Shown: positions 26,674 through 40,119 of the stretch, piece by piece
How positions within the stretch are numbered: the stretch's first letter is position 1
Layout of the letters: each line of letters opens with the position of its first letter
Notes under the pieces: model-generated
The model's input: only the letters and a program-made list of their open reading frames with translations
The model's database searches: none
What the model was told of the DNA's origin: nothing
Source of the DNA: Apis mellifera
Taxonomy: Eukaryota > Arthropoda > Insecta > Hymenoptera > Apidae
Assembly (NCBI RefSeq): GCF_003254395.2
Contig: NC_037640.1
Span: 5,500,289 to 5,564,288, forward strand
Direction of reading: 5' to 3'
Length of the DNA: 64,000 nucleotides
Made by a program: the position numbers and the translations under genes

Positions 26674-27839
26674 CCGAAAACCTGTCTCCTCCTGCGAAAT
26701 AACGAAGCCTTTTTTATCGACCACGCACGCCTACGATACGATACAAGGGTCTCCCCGATTCCTCGATAATTTCGCGAAATTTCGATTATTTTCGCGAAAA
26801 ATTTTGCGCCAATCACAGCACGCGTTTACTACGGGAACTGGTTTCGAATTAATAACGTTTGGATGGGATCGGTATCGCGGAACATCGCGAAAATATTCGT
26901 GGAAATCGTATTTTCGAAGCCGTGTTTTCTTAATCGTCAATTTCCAAGATAAACAGATAACTAATGGCGTATTTTGCATTAACGTGTCTTGCATGTGTAT
27001 ATGTACATGTATACGTTTTCTTTTTACGGGAATCGTTGCGAGTTATTGAACGCGGAAACACGTTTCCCAACGTCGCTTCCTCCTCCTTGTTAGGCGTTTC
27101 CGACTTAGATGCACTCCGGTTATCCGTCTGATATCGTTGGCAATTAAAAAAGACGACCGCAACACGATGCACAGTTAGGCGTTAATTGCTGGTACAGTAA
27201 GATTGTATTTTTTCCTTTCCTCTGCTTCTTTTTTTCCTTTCTCTCTTTCTCTCTTTGTTACAATGATTCAACAGCGTTGTTTGCTGAATATTATACAACG
27301 AACAGCGATATAATTGCCCGCGTTTTTTTATCCAGCTTAGAGAGGATAATTTAATTTTTTACGTACGTATGCAGGTACGCGTGTAATTGGATGAATTTCA
27401 AAGTTTAACTCGGATCGGTACCTAAGGTTGGCAATAATCATTTTAACGAATATCTCTCGTAGCAATTACTGACCAAGGGGATACAATTAATTAAGATCCT
27501 TTCCAGATACATTATTCGTAAATTGTATACATTATAATCGTTGATAACAGCACGCGATTCAATTTATTTTATTGTTCGTTTTCAACTGCCTGCCCTCGAT
27601 GAGTAATTAATTATTCTTCCGGATAATGTTCCGTTTGAGCACGATATGTCGATCTTGCGATAACTTCGATCGATCTTATTCGAGATCGAGCATCTAATTA
27701 AAATACGAACCAGTCTTCTTACAATTTTGAAAAATTTTTAAAAAATCGTGATCTTTCGATCGAGCAACTTTTTTTAATCCCACACGAATTCGAAGAATCC
27801 ATTCGACGAAAATTCCCCGAAACTGGAGAAGGACCTCCT

Positions 27840-28290
27840 CTCCCCTCCCTCTTCCTAGCATAGCTCAGATCGTAATCTCCCTCGGCCGGCTACGCCGTCG
27901 CGCAATCTGAAACTTGGCGGGGAAGCATGTCACTCGGCTGTTCGCAGCTGCCAAGGCCTATGGTTATCCCGTCGTTGGACATCCTGATCGTTTTTGCCCA
28001 GGCCGCGGATCCGCGGAATCCCCCGTGGATCGCCAGCCACCCCGGCGGCTTCTGGCCTGGCCGTAGATCGAGCCGATCGATAGGTGATTCCCCCTCGCTC
28101 GGTAGCGCAGATCACTGTAATATCGAACGAGTCGCCAAGGGAGGAGTCGGCGGCGGGGGGAGGTTGGGAATTGGAGGAGGACGGGGGGGGCCTCGGGGGC
28201 CTGTTGGCGATCCCTTTGATCGTTGTTACGGATCGTTTCGAGGCATGGGGGTATCGGTGGATATCGCGATTACCGAGGGTACTTGATTTC
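27840..28290. promoter_or_regulatory. GC island inside intron 1, possible regulatory element
   Basis: A sharply bounded GC- and CpG-rich block between AT-rich flanks, one of the most GC-rich blocks of intron 1. It contains a 14-bp perfect palindrome CCGCGGATCCGCGG (28003-28016) and a G-rich stretch at 28141-28200. An open frame of 119 codons (27927-28286) crosses it, but its product is rich in Gly, Pro and Arg, as random GC-rich DNA would give, and matches no family I recognise. An alternative promoter or enhancer is possible and unproven. Confidence 0.3.
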
Positions 28291-31200
28291 TTATGATCGA
28301 TACCAGTTCCTTTTTCCTCTCCTCTTCTAGAACGAGAAATGTAAATCAATCGGGATTATCCCCGTGTGTGAGAAAAATTCCGATCATCATCGATCGCAGT
28401 CGATGATGGAGATTCTTCTTCTTCTTTTCCGAGGGTTTAACTCTTGGAAACCGGATTTTTCAGTATTAGGATCGAAATTATTGTAGTGGGCTGTGTAAAA
28501 GGAGTAAAGGGTTATATTTTGTATATATTCTGACGCTTGGTTACGAAAATAGAGGGGAGGGGAAAAAGAGATAGATTCGAAATGACTTACTACGATGTGC
28601 GTGTTATTTATTTATTTTTTAATATCGCTCGAAGGTAAAGAGCGAAAATAATATTCAACTCGTTCGAGATACCCCACGTTCACTTCATCCGAGATTCCAT
28701 CTTTCTATAATCGTGTCATCAATTCGTATTTGTTCCCGTAATATTCCACGGATCGATCTTCTACAAAGTACAAAATGGAATTAATTAAAGTGAAAACCGA
28801 TAATATCATTCGATACAGTGTAGGATATAATGTAACCATTGCTATAAATAGATTCAAATCCCATCTCTGGTCTCGATTCTAGCCCCGTTTGCGGAATGCG
28901 TAAAATCCAAAGTTTATTATCGTGCGAATAATGTTTTCCTCTTGGTTTAATACCTGACCTATAAAATGTTCCATTTCGAGATGTTACCGGTCGCACGATT
29001 TCGTCGCATTTCGGCTCGGTTTTTTTTTTTCTCCTTTTCGCGCGACTGAATTGGCAATAAACGGTGGCAAGGAGCCAAGGAAGGAACGGCAGGGAGGAAC
29101 AAAGGGGCCATGGGGCAGTGGGTCTCTCGAGCGAGGGTGGGTGGCATTGTCCTCCGGTGTTTTTTATCGCGCCAGATCGCGATCCATCAATCGACGTTGA
29201 CTGATAAAATGATGAAATCGAAACGAGATCAACGAGAGAGAGAAAAGAGCTTCTCGAGCACCTGCGCCTCGATCGAGGAAATTTTGAAACGTTATCAGAT
29301 CCACCGTGGAAGAATTTTATATTCAACTGTTATTTCGAACGCGTACGACAAATTATCCCTAAGATACTCGTTCAAAAGATACTTGCAATAATCGATTTCT
29401 GCGAGTTGTCGCGGCGTCCTCGCTCGAACCCCGCCAATTATCGAATAGAATTCGAAATGGAAAATTGATAGGTATCGTAGAAGACTCGTGCGGGTCGTGG
29501 ATCGTTTCCCTGACCAAGTTTCACGTCTCTCCCCCACTGTTTCCACGTGGAATTTGTGCAATCGAAAAAGCGGCGGTCACGGGGCAACGTGAGTTGAGGA
29601 AAAAGAAAGAAAAGAAAAGGAAAGAATGGAGATCGTAAGCGCGTAACAGAGTCGTTGCGGAATGTTTCGTGAGGATTTGGAATCGCGGTCAAACGTTGCC
29701 TTAATCTTGTCGTCGATCGGTCGAGGCGAAAGCAAAAGTATATACCCTTTCTCTCGCCTCCCTCTCAATCGAATCGTCGTCATTCGGATCTTTTGTGTTG
29801 CTCGAAGTCATCGAAGATGCCTCTAATGATTTTGATGCGGAATTCGAGAATAGAATTGGAGGGGCAATTTGATTCGAATTATTATTAATTACGATTAAGT
29901 AGAAGATTCGTATTGCTTTCGAATGAAGATCGTTTGGATTTTATTTGATGGATGATGAAATGGATGAAGAGATATAGAAAAGTAAAGGAAGTTTCGTCGA
30001 TGAGAGGTGGCCTCGAACTATTTTCAAGATTTTTGAAGAAGCGAGTTAAGTGAAGGAAATTTGGGTTAAAAGAAATCGACTAGAAACGAAATTTTAAACG
30101 AAGAGATGTTGAAAAGTGAGAATAATAAAAAAGAGTCTTTCAACGTTATATTCTTTGTATAATTACTCTGCGATTCGTAATGGAATATTGCATACCAGAC
30201 TGCCGATTTCTATATAAATCATTTCAATTATTTCTCTTTTCACCATTTACTCACATATTTCAACGATAAACTCACGCTGTTAAACGAATTATTCGCGTAT
30301 TATTCGCGAGGCACGCGATACTCCTCATGGCGATGATTTCGATCGTTCCAACCGATTTAAAATCCCAACATAAGAGAAAAAAACCTCGATAATAAAAATG
30401 TATCACGCGTAGCATCAAACAAACGTGATTATCATCATACTTATATCACGTTTCTCTCGATTGAAATACATTCATCTCTAAAAAACCTAGAATTCTAGAA
30501 AACAAACTCGATTTACGTATCTCACAATTTAAATTTTGGCCAATCATTCAAACGCTTACAATAAACGTGATCATCCAAATCACCAATTGTTCAAACCACG
30601 AGGAAGAATCATTATCCCATTCCCTTTACGTAATGCCTCGACCATTGTCTTCATTTTTTACTCTCGAAAAACACGTCAAACGTGTATAAATGCATCTGTC
30701 CCATCTCGATACAATTCTAATAGGCGAATAACAGTCCCAGCCTCGCCTGGAACTAACAAAGGTCCTCCGTCTCCTCCCCCTTTCTTTCTTTCTTTCCATC
30801 TCTCTTTCTCTTACCTCGAAACGGTGGACACACGTCGACTATCGTGCGTTGACGCCAGCAACGTAGCAACACGTTAGCGTGGCCGTGGACGTTTACACAC
30901 CGGTATTAGAGGCGGATAAGATAGGCGCGGCGAGAGAAACCTTCATTTATACCCCGTTGCAATACGGTGCACGGACGATTTTCATGCCGCGGTGATTGTT
31001 ACCGTCGATATCTAATCTCGGGATACGCCGAGTGTCAGCCCGACGGTACGACACACACACACACGCTTGCGGTTGTCCTTCGTGGCTGTCAAGTGGTGTT
31101 TGATCATACGTCGTGCTCGCAACGCCGTCCACGTTTTCAACTCGACAGTAACGGACATGCGGCGAAGACGGTGTCCGTTAACAGTCCTTTACCTTCGAGG

Positions 31201-34080
31201 AGGAGGAGGAGGATGTAAGGGAGGATAGGAGAGAGCGGAGGATGGAGGCGAAATAAATATATCTCTATTCTTCGATTACTGTTATTTCGATAATTATTTT
31301 TCTATTCGACCAATATTTTTCGCTATATATATGTAAGGGATAGAGATAAGGAGAAGTCGTCTATGGGATATTCTTCGAGTGGACAATTGAAGTAACTATT
31401 GGATAATTTCTTTTTTACTATTCCATGAGAGACTTGTGTGTCCATCTCTTTGTAAAAATTTTGCAATACGTTATCAAATGTTATATATAAAAAGAGGAGG
31501 GGAAGAAGTCGCTCGCGCAGATGGCACGAGGCGGTGCAACGTTTAAGCCAAGCCTTGCTATTCCTGTACCTTCTATACTAGACGGCGTAGCATAAGGGCA
31601 ATGACACTCGCTCGTCCCGACTGGCTTCTTCTCGCGCTTGCAGGTGCGCCTCCGCGTCTTGCGTGCATAGGGAGACGCTAATTTAATCAATCCCCGAACA
31701 ACGGGGCCGGGAGGGGAGGCGATGGGTCGATCGAAAGGACTCGAGGACGACCCTTGGGATCGTTGAATTGGATGACGTGGATAATGCGAGTGGTGAAATT
31801 TCAGATTGGATTTTCACGATGAACAGAATTGGTATAATAATCTGTTGAAGTTTGATATTGATTAATCGAGGCAATAATATTTGTTCTTCTGATTTCGTTA
31901 TCGTTATTTTAAAATTATTCCTCGTTTTTTTTGAACTGAATTTTTAAACGTACTTTACTTCGAAATGCAGACACAGAAGAACGGTATTTATTTTCCTTTG
32001 CTTATCTCGAAGGAATGCTTGGGAAGAGTTATCGTACTTCCCTCTGAAAGAAAACAAGGATTTACATGACACGTAGAAAAAGATTATCGCTGAATCAAAT
32101 TAATCCAATTTGATCCATTAATCAGCCGCGTTATATAATTTCGATATAAAGTGACTCACGTAGTATTTAATGATGACGGTGAATTTTTGATAAAGAAGAA
32201 AAAGAGACGAGGAGAGAAACATTCGTTTCTCCAGCGGAGAAGTCGCTGCGAATTTGAAATCGATCCTAGCGGTAAACAGAGGAAACGTCATCGTAACTTT
32301 CTCGTTCCGAGAAAAAATTTCTGAACAAACATACGACTCACGCGTCCCAAATATCTTGGCAATTATTCACATCGAAAATCATTGGTGCGCGCGTGTAAAA
32401 GAAATCCAATTTCCAACCACTTTCGTCGAGAATATTACGGAAAAGAAAGAAGAAGAAAAAAAAATCACTATTGAAACTTTTGACATTGGAAGATTCCTGA
32501 TTTCGAAAACATCTCACGATCTCAACTTCGAAAAATCGATTTAATTAGGATGCATACGTACATTCGGAGGATAAAAGTTTCGAGAGTTATTTTTCCTTTT
32601 CTTTTTACCAGAATGCAAATTACAAGTTCGCTTCGGTATCGATGCTAAAATACCCATTCGAAACCCTTACTTGTACGATCTGGTTTCCTAAAACCAGATC
32701 TCGAGGGGGCGGCCCGCGAGGGAAGTTCGTTAACCCGAACAGGCGTGGAAGAAAGGCAATTAAACGCAATTAACGCGTCACGAAAGCCGATAAAAAGTGA
32801 TGGTCGCGAAGGGATCACGTGCTTGGCCGGCACGCAGCGTTTTCGTTTCTAATTTCACGCGTTTGCCCGTGCGTGTTCCCCTCCCCTCCCTCCCTCTCTC
32901 TCTTCGAGGGGGGGGGAGGAGGTAGAGCCGGTTCGATTTTTGCAGCTCGACGGCCGGTTCAACGTGACAAATCTCTAATTAATGCCGTCGACCGCCTCGA
33001 TGTTATTAAATTTCCGCTCGTGCGCGGTTTTCGTCTTCGAAAGCGATCCCCGACAGCTGGAGAAACATCGTTCGAAGGGGATCCAATTCTCCTCTCCACT
33101 CCTCTCCTTTCCTCTTTCGATTTCTCGCGAGGTCGAGGCGGAACGACCGATCCTCACCGATGGATATTTTCGAGGAGGGAAACCGCATTGTGTGAATCCG
33201 ATTGATTTACGAATTCCTGTTTTCCTCGTTCGTTTATTTTCGCGATCGTTCGAATTCGAAGAAATTGGTGGGAGTCGAGAATAGGAGAGGATCGCGCGAG
33301 GGAAAATTTGCAATGATTCGATGACGGGTTAAACGAAAGCTGTGATTTATAATTCAAAGGGATCTTGACAAATTCATCTTGCGCTCCTCCTCTTCGTTCG
33401 AATCGTACGCTGTTTCTCGACATCTAAAATTCGAAAATAATTAGCAATTACACTCCAACACGGAATGGAATTGGATGGATGATGAAAGGATTTAAAAATA
33501 ATCGGCCTGGTGGCGGCTGAGAATTTGCCAGGAGGTAATTTCTTTCCTCCGTTCGCGCGGATCCAAGAATACAAGTGACATACAAGGGGGTGGTGAACCG
33601 GGGAAAACCGACGTGTCAACCTTTCCTCCGCCCGTGCCGCCGCGTGGGCGTCTCTTTGCGTTTATACTTAGTTTCGTCATTCGGGTCGCGCCAAATTGCA
33701 AGCGCGCTGTGGCGTCGCTCGCCGCGAAAACTGCGGGTGCAATAAACTTTGCGTTCTTACGTCACCGCGTTCCACCGCGGCTCGTGCAATCGTGTTTACC
33801 CCCTTTAACGAGGAGGATCGGTTCCTCGTTTGCGAACGGTACCAAAGTATGCGGCGGCAAGCTCGTTCCACAAGCTATTTCCACAAGGAGGGGGGGGGGG
33901 GATATACCTACAATACCTCCGCACTGACCTCTGGAGAACGTTGTTTTGCGCGTCATTACGTTGGATAAGATGTTGCAAAATGGCAGGGTGCGCTTGGTAC
34001 CCCCAAGCTGGATGCAATTAAACAGGAAAGCGTTGCTTAACGCCGGTTATTAAAGATTGCATCCGCTGCGCGATTATGTA

Positions 34081-34108
34081 TTCTTCTTCTTCTTCTTCTT
34101 CTTCTTTT
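34081..34108. repeat. (TTC)n microsatellite
   Basis: About nine uninterrupted TTC triplets. Confidence 0.9.
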
Positions 34109-35500
34109 CGTTTCGCGAGGAAAAATATGGATTTTCCAACCGCGCACAATGTAGGTATTTATCGCGTAGGGAGAATGAATTTTCGAGATGTTTGACCGTC
34201 GAATATAATAAATTTGCCGAGAAAATGTAGGTATTTCCTTTTTTGTTTCAGACTCTTGGACGATAAGTAATAATTTTAATATATGTATATATATATACAA
34301 CGTAGAAAGATTCCGATCGTTCTTCTTTAATTCGACGTATCATTCTTTTTTTTTATTTAATAACAATTTAACAATTTCCACGGAAGGAAATCAAATTTCG
34401 AACGATTGTCGAGGCGTTAAATCTAAATGCTTGTCCAAAATTTTCGAAAGCGTTTTTCGAAGAGAAGCGACATCCCGATCGCATCTCGAGAAATCTATAA
34501 ATACATCCCGTCGTAAACTTAAGGAAACGGCCTAATAGTACAGTTATCCTCCTGTGTACAACGCTAACAAGTCAATTTGAAACACGTATCCGCACGTCGC
34601 CGGCCGTCATACGTACGTATATATTCTCTCAGTGTGGCAAAGTTATGCGGGTATCATTCGAGTCACGTTTCAAAGTCACGCCAAATACAATAACCCGGCT
34701 ACCGGAAATTAATTTTTATCGGGCAGCGCCGCATAACGAGGGCATTGGTTGCGCATGCATTATCGGAATCATCGTGCGAAACTGCAGTAGCGAAATTGAA
34801 GGGTAAGCCAGCCCGCGCAACAGCCTACTATTTCTTCGTCACGCCGCCTGATTATCGATCCCTTTTGTTGTCTCGTTTGCACGAGATTGCCATGCATTCT
34901 CCCGATAAATCCTCTTCTTCAAAATTCCTCCCGCGAACGTTATCAATCTTTGCTTCATCGTCCCAAATATATAACAAAGTTTTTATCTCGAGTCTGAATA
35001 TTGGAATCCCTTTATGAATGTGTCTTTAAATGTTATTATATATTTCACGAAAGAAAAATAAAAAATCTGTATCCACTGGAAGACACAAAGAGAATATTTC
35101 ATAAGGAAATCCATCTACTGAAACTGGGAATAAAATTCAAGACGAATTGGACAATCGCTTAATAAGACAGTCGTAATAAGGTTTCCCTGCTAGGATTTCG
35201 AGAATCTAATTCCGCGTTAAGAAAGCTGTTCTTTCGTTGGCTCGACTCGTTTCAAGGGTCGTCCTCCTCGTTTAATCCAACAATTGCAGAACGATTACGA
35301 GATTCTGTCCATTTCATCATCGTCGTTTCAGCCTCCTCCACTGTATATAGAGTACATTGACACCGAGTGAGACTAGGAAAAAAAGCAGATTTCTTCTCCC
35401 TCTCGCGAGGTGTCATTACGAGGGCATAGTCGTTGTCCGGTTTCGTATCTTCTATGCCACACAAACAAGGCGTATAGATGATGCACACTTCCAGGAGGGT

Positions 35501-35550
35501 GAATATATACATATATATTCCGTATATATGTGTACACACATATATGTACA
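35501..35550. repeat. AT/GT-rich microsatellite with near-palindrome
   Basis: An alternating purine-pyrimidine stretch. Its core, TATATGTGT-AC-ACACATATA, is an inverted repeat with 9-bp arms and a 2-bp centre. A GA run follows at 35568-35582. Confidence 0.75.
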
Positions 35551-38500
35551 AGTAGCTTGGAGAATAGAGAGAGAGAGAGAGACGGTCGAGAGGTCGGCTT
35601 AAGCGTGCCACTGTGTCAGTAACAGTACTCCTCGTAAAAGAGGCTCGACCTCGGAGGTCGCGACCCACGACCCGTCTACGTGATACCTCTTAACGCATAA
35701 CGAGCTTTTAAACAGTCCTCGAAACCACCTGCCCGACCACCAAGGCCTTATTAAGGCCCGATACCACCGGGTGCCTCTTCGTCGAGGTCGCGTTTCGATA
35801 CGCCCGATTCGCCCAGGGATTCGTGACGAAGGGATTTCGAACGCGAGGTGTGTAATTTACCATCGAGATTTTCGTGTAATTTGCGGGGGAGAGAGTTGGA
35901 GGGATTCTTTTTTCCTTTCCTTTCTTTCTCTTCTTCTTCTTCTTCTTTTTTCCTCTCTCGTTTATACAGTTTGTTGAATCAGTAGAATTTTTTTGTCTGG
36001 AATGTGTATTGGAACGACGGTTTATTAGTTTTAATTAGAAGGGAGTTATTTTCATTCGGGTTTGATCGAAGGCGAAAGAGAACGCGAAAGAGATATTCTG
36101 TTTACGGGTAAAATTCATATTTGCATAGTTTGAATATTATAAACCCGTGGAACGTGTTGTTCGAGAAGAAAGAATTCAATTCTAGGAGTCAAAACAAATA
36201 TGAAAGTGTCGTCGGTTAAGGCGGTTATTATCGAGTTGTGAGCAATTTAAATTTGCGTGTTAAAGCGAGAAGCGAGATCGAAGGCAAACACGGTGTTTCG
36301 TCTAACGGGAAATTATATTCAATCAATCGGTAATTTTTAATTAATAATCGCCTCGAGCGAAATTTTTTATTTGGCCTTCGAAATTTAAATACGCAAACGA
36401 TTTCGCGCTCAAGATGGAAACAACAAAGAGATATTATTATTATTATTATCGTTGCTTGTGATTCGAATAAATATTATTATTTTTTTTTTTCTAGAAATCG
36501 GTTTCTCATTAACGAACCCAAGCAATAGCTTTCGAAATTTCGGGTCGATCAGACCGTTATCGATCCAACGGATGGAGAATTTTCTTTCTTCACCCTTTGA
36601 AATGTGTCAATTATCCTGGAATCGCGGTTTTCTCTCGAGAGTCGAGCGTTTCTCACAAACCAACTCCTCCGAGTGGGGGGCCCCGTTGACTTTTTTCGCT
36701 CTCTCTCTCCCTCCCCCCTCTCTGGAGCCATTGATCTCCATCGAGGCGGTTCAACCACGGCATCTCGGGTATAGGTTCAGTGACGAAACTTGGAGAACCG
36801 TGTCTATTAGACAGGAATCCGTGCGCGGACCGTTTCGAGGTCCACGTCTTTCGAGTGAAAGGCCCCGATCGAGAGAGACGCGAGACAGATGGACGGGAGA
36901 GATTCGATGGGAGGGCAACGAGTCGTTGCCCAACTCGATCGATACTGAAATTGAAATTCGAGAAACTCTCGTGAGAAGTCTTGACACCTTCGATCCTCTC
37001 CATACAATCTCGTTTGCAAAAAGATTTGTCACCAATGATGAGAAGAAATGGGAAATCAATGTAAAGCAAGTTACGAAAGATAATAAAAGCTCGAGATATA
37101 CGTGAAGTTTTGGAAACTTTAAAAGAATCTATTGTAATTACATCACAGTGGATGGTGTATTAATTTTGTTTTCGAATGTTCAATGCAAATGGACGAAACG
37201 AAGTCGATAAGATCGGAAACGATCGCGGTGATGATGGTTGAGCGCGGAGGAAAATTGAATTCGACCCGATTCATTGGCCCCCACGAACCCGTCACGACCC
37301 GTCGCGACATTGTTAACCGGTTAACGGTCGACGCTAACTAGCCGTGCTATCAAAGCTTAAACGATTCTATTCCCCTCGATTCCGCTCGACTGGGTCGGCT
37401 GCGAAGTTCGCTCGAACAGAAACAAGTGTGTCAATGTTTTTAGGAAAGTGGGGGAGGTCGAGAAAATTCGAATCTCTCCTCGTTCCTTAATCCTCCCTGT
37501 TTCAACATTCATTGTTCTCTCCCCGAAGTTCCTCGGTTCCTTGTAAATGTAAATCAGTCAACAAATGATTAAATCTTTCGATTCTTATCAAGCTTATCTT
37601 GTCTAAATTGGCGAGGCACGAAGGTTAATCCTCGAGAATTTCTTCCACTCGAAGATTTTTGCTAGAGGATCGATCGATCTTTCTTCATAAAAAAAAAAAA
37701 AAGAAAAAAGAAGATTTGACAACGAGTTAAGTTAATTCGACCTAACTTTCGCGAGGCATCATTAGTTAAGGACGATGAAGCTCGTTAAAAAGAGAGAGAG
37801 AGAAGACGAAGGAAAATGGAAGTTTTGAAACGAAGCTTGATGGTGAACGTCGAGGAGGCGGGAATTGGAGCCACTTTCGAGCGCCATTTTTGGCGTTGGA
37901 ACACATCTCCACGGCGCGGTTTCCTTTCAAGGTTAACCTAATTTGACCTGCCTAATTACTATTTCTGTCTCGCCTCTGGTCGCTCCCCTCGTTTAAAACG
38001 CCCACGTGGCGGGAACGTGACGGTGCGCACGGGGGTCCGGACGCGCTCCATCGAACGGGGATCGATATTAATATGAAGTAACGGGACGGGGACGTTCCAT
38101 TGTGCCCGATACAAAAGCGTTCGTATGTTTTACGATGCGTGTCGCTCGCCTCGAACACGTCTGACGCGATCGTGCTAACGCGATCGGACGGGAACCGAGC
38201 AAAAAGACACCTTGAACTTCGTCTTTGTTGCGATCTATAAATACAGATCGGGGGAGGAGGACGTTTTCGATCGAATATGCCGAGCGAAATTGGATTGAAA
38301 TTATCATCTAATCGAATTTTTCGTTATTTGAACCGATATATTACTCGTGATTCCAAAAAAGGAGAAATAATTGAATTTCTATTTTATTCCTGTTTACAAT
38401 GATCGAAACAGTAATGAGATCGATTATATACTTTATCCTAGCCTCGAGTGAAAGAAAGCTCAGGATAAATTCAGGGATGAATATCGTTATATACACGGAA

Positions 38501-39616
38501 TCGTTTAAAACCGTTGTTCTGAAACTCGTCAAAGCGAATCTCGTAACGACTCGAAGCGGCCATAAGTTAAACGCGAGTGAAAGTGCCACTTTCTCGGAAT
38601 AATCTTTGCCCCCTTTGGACGAGATCGGAATGGCAGAACACAAGAAGCGTCGGAAGGAAGCGTACGTTCGAAGCGCCGTCATACGAAGCGACGATCCTTC
38701 TTTACAATCGCAATTCTAACGATCTCCGTGTAAAGGGGGAACGAGTCCTCGTCGCTCGATCCCCGCGCGCGTGTAATCGTGCTTTCCCGCCGTTCCAAAA
38801 GGGAATATTCCAGCGTCACATTACTCGTAATCCGGCCTGCTAACGAATTCAACTGTCGAGTTAAGGTGAAACGGGCATGTAACAGCGGTAACGGTATCGC
38901 CGGTTCCACGCCGTGGAAACCCACTCCCCCCTGGCTATCCATTGCTATCGGCCACCGATTGTTTCCGTATCGATTTCCATTCCTCTCTCTTATGCCGACC
39001 CTTAGGCTAATGACAATGAAACGTATCGGCCGGCAAGCTCCGCGGAGTTATATCGCGACATTTTAGGGCTCGTTACGCGTTCGTGCACGATAAAGGAAAA
39101 TAGGCGACATTTTTCCTTTCCGTCCTTCGAGTTTTATCCCGCTTTGTAACTTGGCTTAATGGCGGATATATATATATAATTTGTAGAAGATGTATCTTGA
39201 GAATCTTCTAATTTTTATGGGTGTAGTTTTTTCTTTTTTTTCTTTCATTAGTCAGGTTTTTTAATACTATAAAATTATTGTCGAATTGGAGCTTAATTAT
39301 TTATAGGATTCTATTGGCGAGGAATAAATTCTTTTACTACCAATTGTTGTTTTTTTAAAAAGGGAAGAAACGATGTGTAAAATTAGGGAGAGAATTATTA
39401 GCGTTGAAGTTAAAGAAAATGGAGGAATCATGAGTCGAGTGGTTTCGATTAAATTCCTATTAGAATTCCGACGACCGGGTGACCGTGAAATCGAAGTTGG
39501 CCGGTGTTGGCCGAGAGTCAAGGAAAGCTTGCCATCGATCGATCGAGGATTTGTTTTCACCCGATTCGCCCGCCACGGGAGCTATATTGGTATTCGAGGC
39601 TCGTCGGATGAAAGCA

Positions 39617-40119
39617 AGAAACAAGGTGTTCTTTCGCATCCGATTTTCGCCCAAGGAGGCGCAGTTAAGAACTTCCGATCTCTCCTCAATTTTCCTTATT
39701 CTCATAAAATAGCCGAATAACCAAATCCAGCAGATCTGGAATCATCAATGATATTCGACAAAGAACAATTATCCAATTCATAAGTACGAATAGAAATTTA
39801 TTACGTAATCTTGTGGAGACAATTACCTCGAATTGGAGAAATCTCGCATGCCGTTATTCCTAACGATGAAAGAAACAAGGTGTTCTTTTGCATCCGATTT
39901 TCGCCCAAGGAGGCGCAGTTAAGAACTTTCGATCTCTCCTCAATTTTTCTTATTCTCGATTATCATAAAATCCAGCAGATCTGGAATCATCAATGATATT
40001 CGACAAAGAACAATAATCCAATTCATAAGTACGAATAGAAAATTATTACGTAATCTTGTGTTGTGGAGACAAGATTACCTCGAATTGGAGAAATCTCGCG
40101 CGCCGTTATTCCTAACGAT
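39617..40119. repeat. tandem duplication, about 254-bp unit, two copies
   Basis: The segment from AGAAACAAGGTGTTCTTT (39617) to the TAACGAT ending at 39867 is repeated from 39871 to 40119 with few substitutions and small indels. Both copies contain ATCCAGCAGATCTGGAATCA and CGAATTGGAGAAATCTCGC. Similarity is high, so the duplication is recent. Frames crossing it (39373-39720 and 40063-40710) share the same short peptide by duplication and are not evidence of coding. Confidence 0.92.

Larger units (their letters stand above)
22301..27839 (+). other. intron 1 segment without recognised genes
   Basis: Begins with a GAT microsatellite, then AT-rich DNA (22370-22960) containing a perfect octamer-like ATGCAAAT at 22896-22903. 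Mixed CpG-rich blocks occur at 23020-23160, 24180-24560, 25040-25330 and 26240-26620, with a purine-rich block at 25720-25810. 27180-27790 is AT-rich. Open frames at 24752-25042, 25077-25280 and 25449-25919 (-) resemble no family I know. Confidence 0.5.
28291..39616 (+). other. intron 1 segment without recognised genes
   Basis: Alternating AT-rich (28600-28900, 29830-30550, 31860-32220, 36120-36500, 37120-37190) and CpG-rich stretches. Complex, balanced-composition blocks at 32640-33060, 33600-34070, 34500-34830, 35630-35800, 37220-37400, 37840-38200 and 38590-39070 look less degenerate than their surroundings and are the best places to look for conserved non-coding elements. A frame of about 200 codons follows an acceptor-like site near 36494 and is treated as a finding, not a gene. 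Confidence 0.45.

Noticed and set aside
27850..27900. tRNA-like A-box word (TAGCATAGCTCAG)
   Set aside because: No matching B box (GGTTCGANNCC) or cloverleaf arms follow at tRNA spacing.
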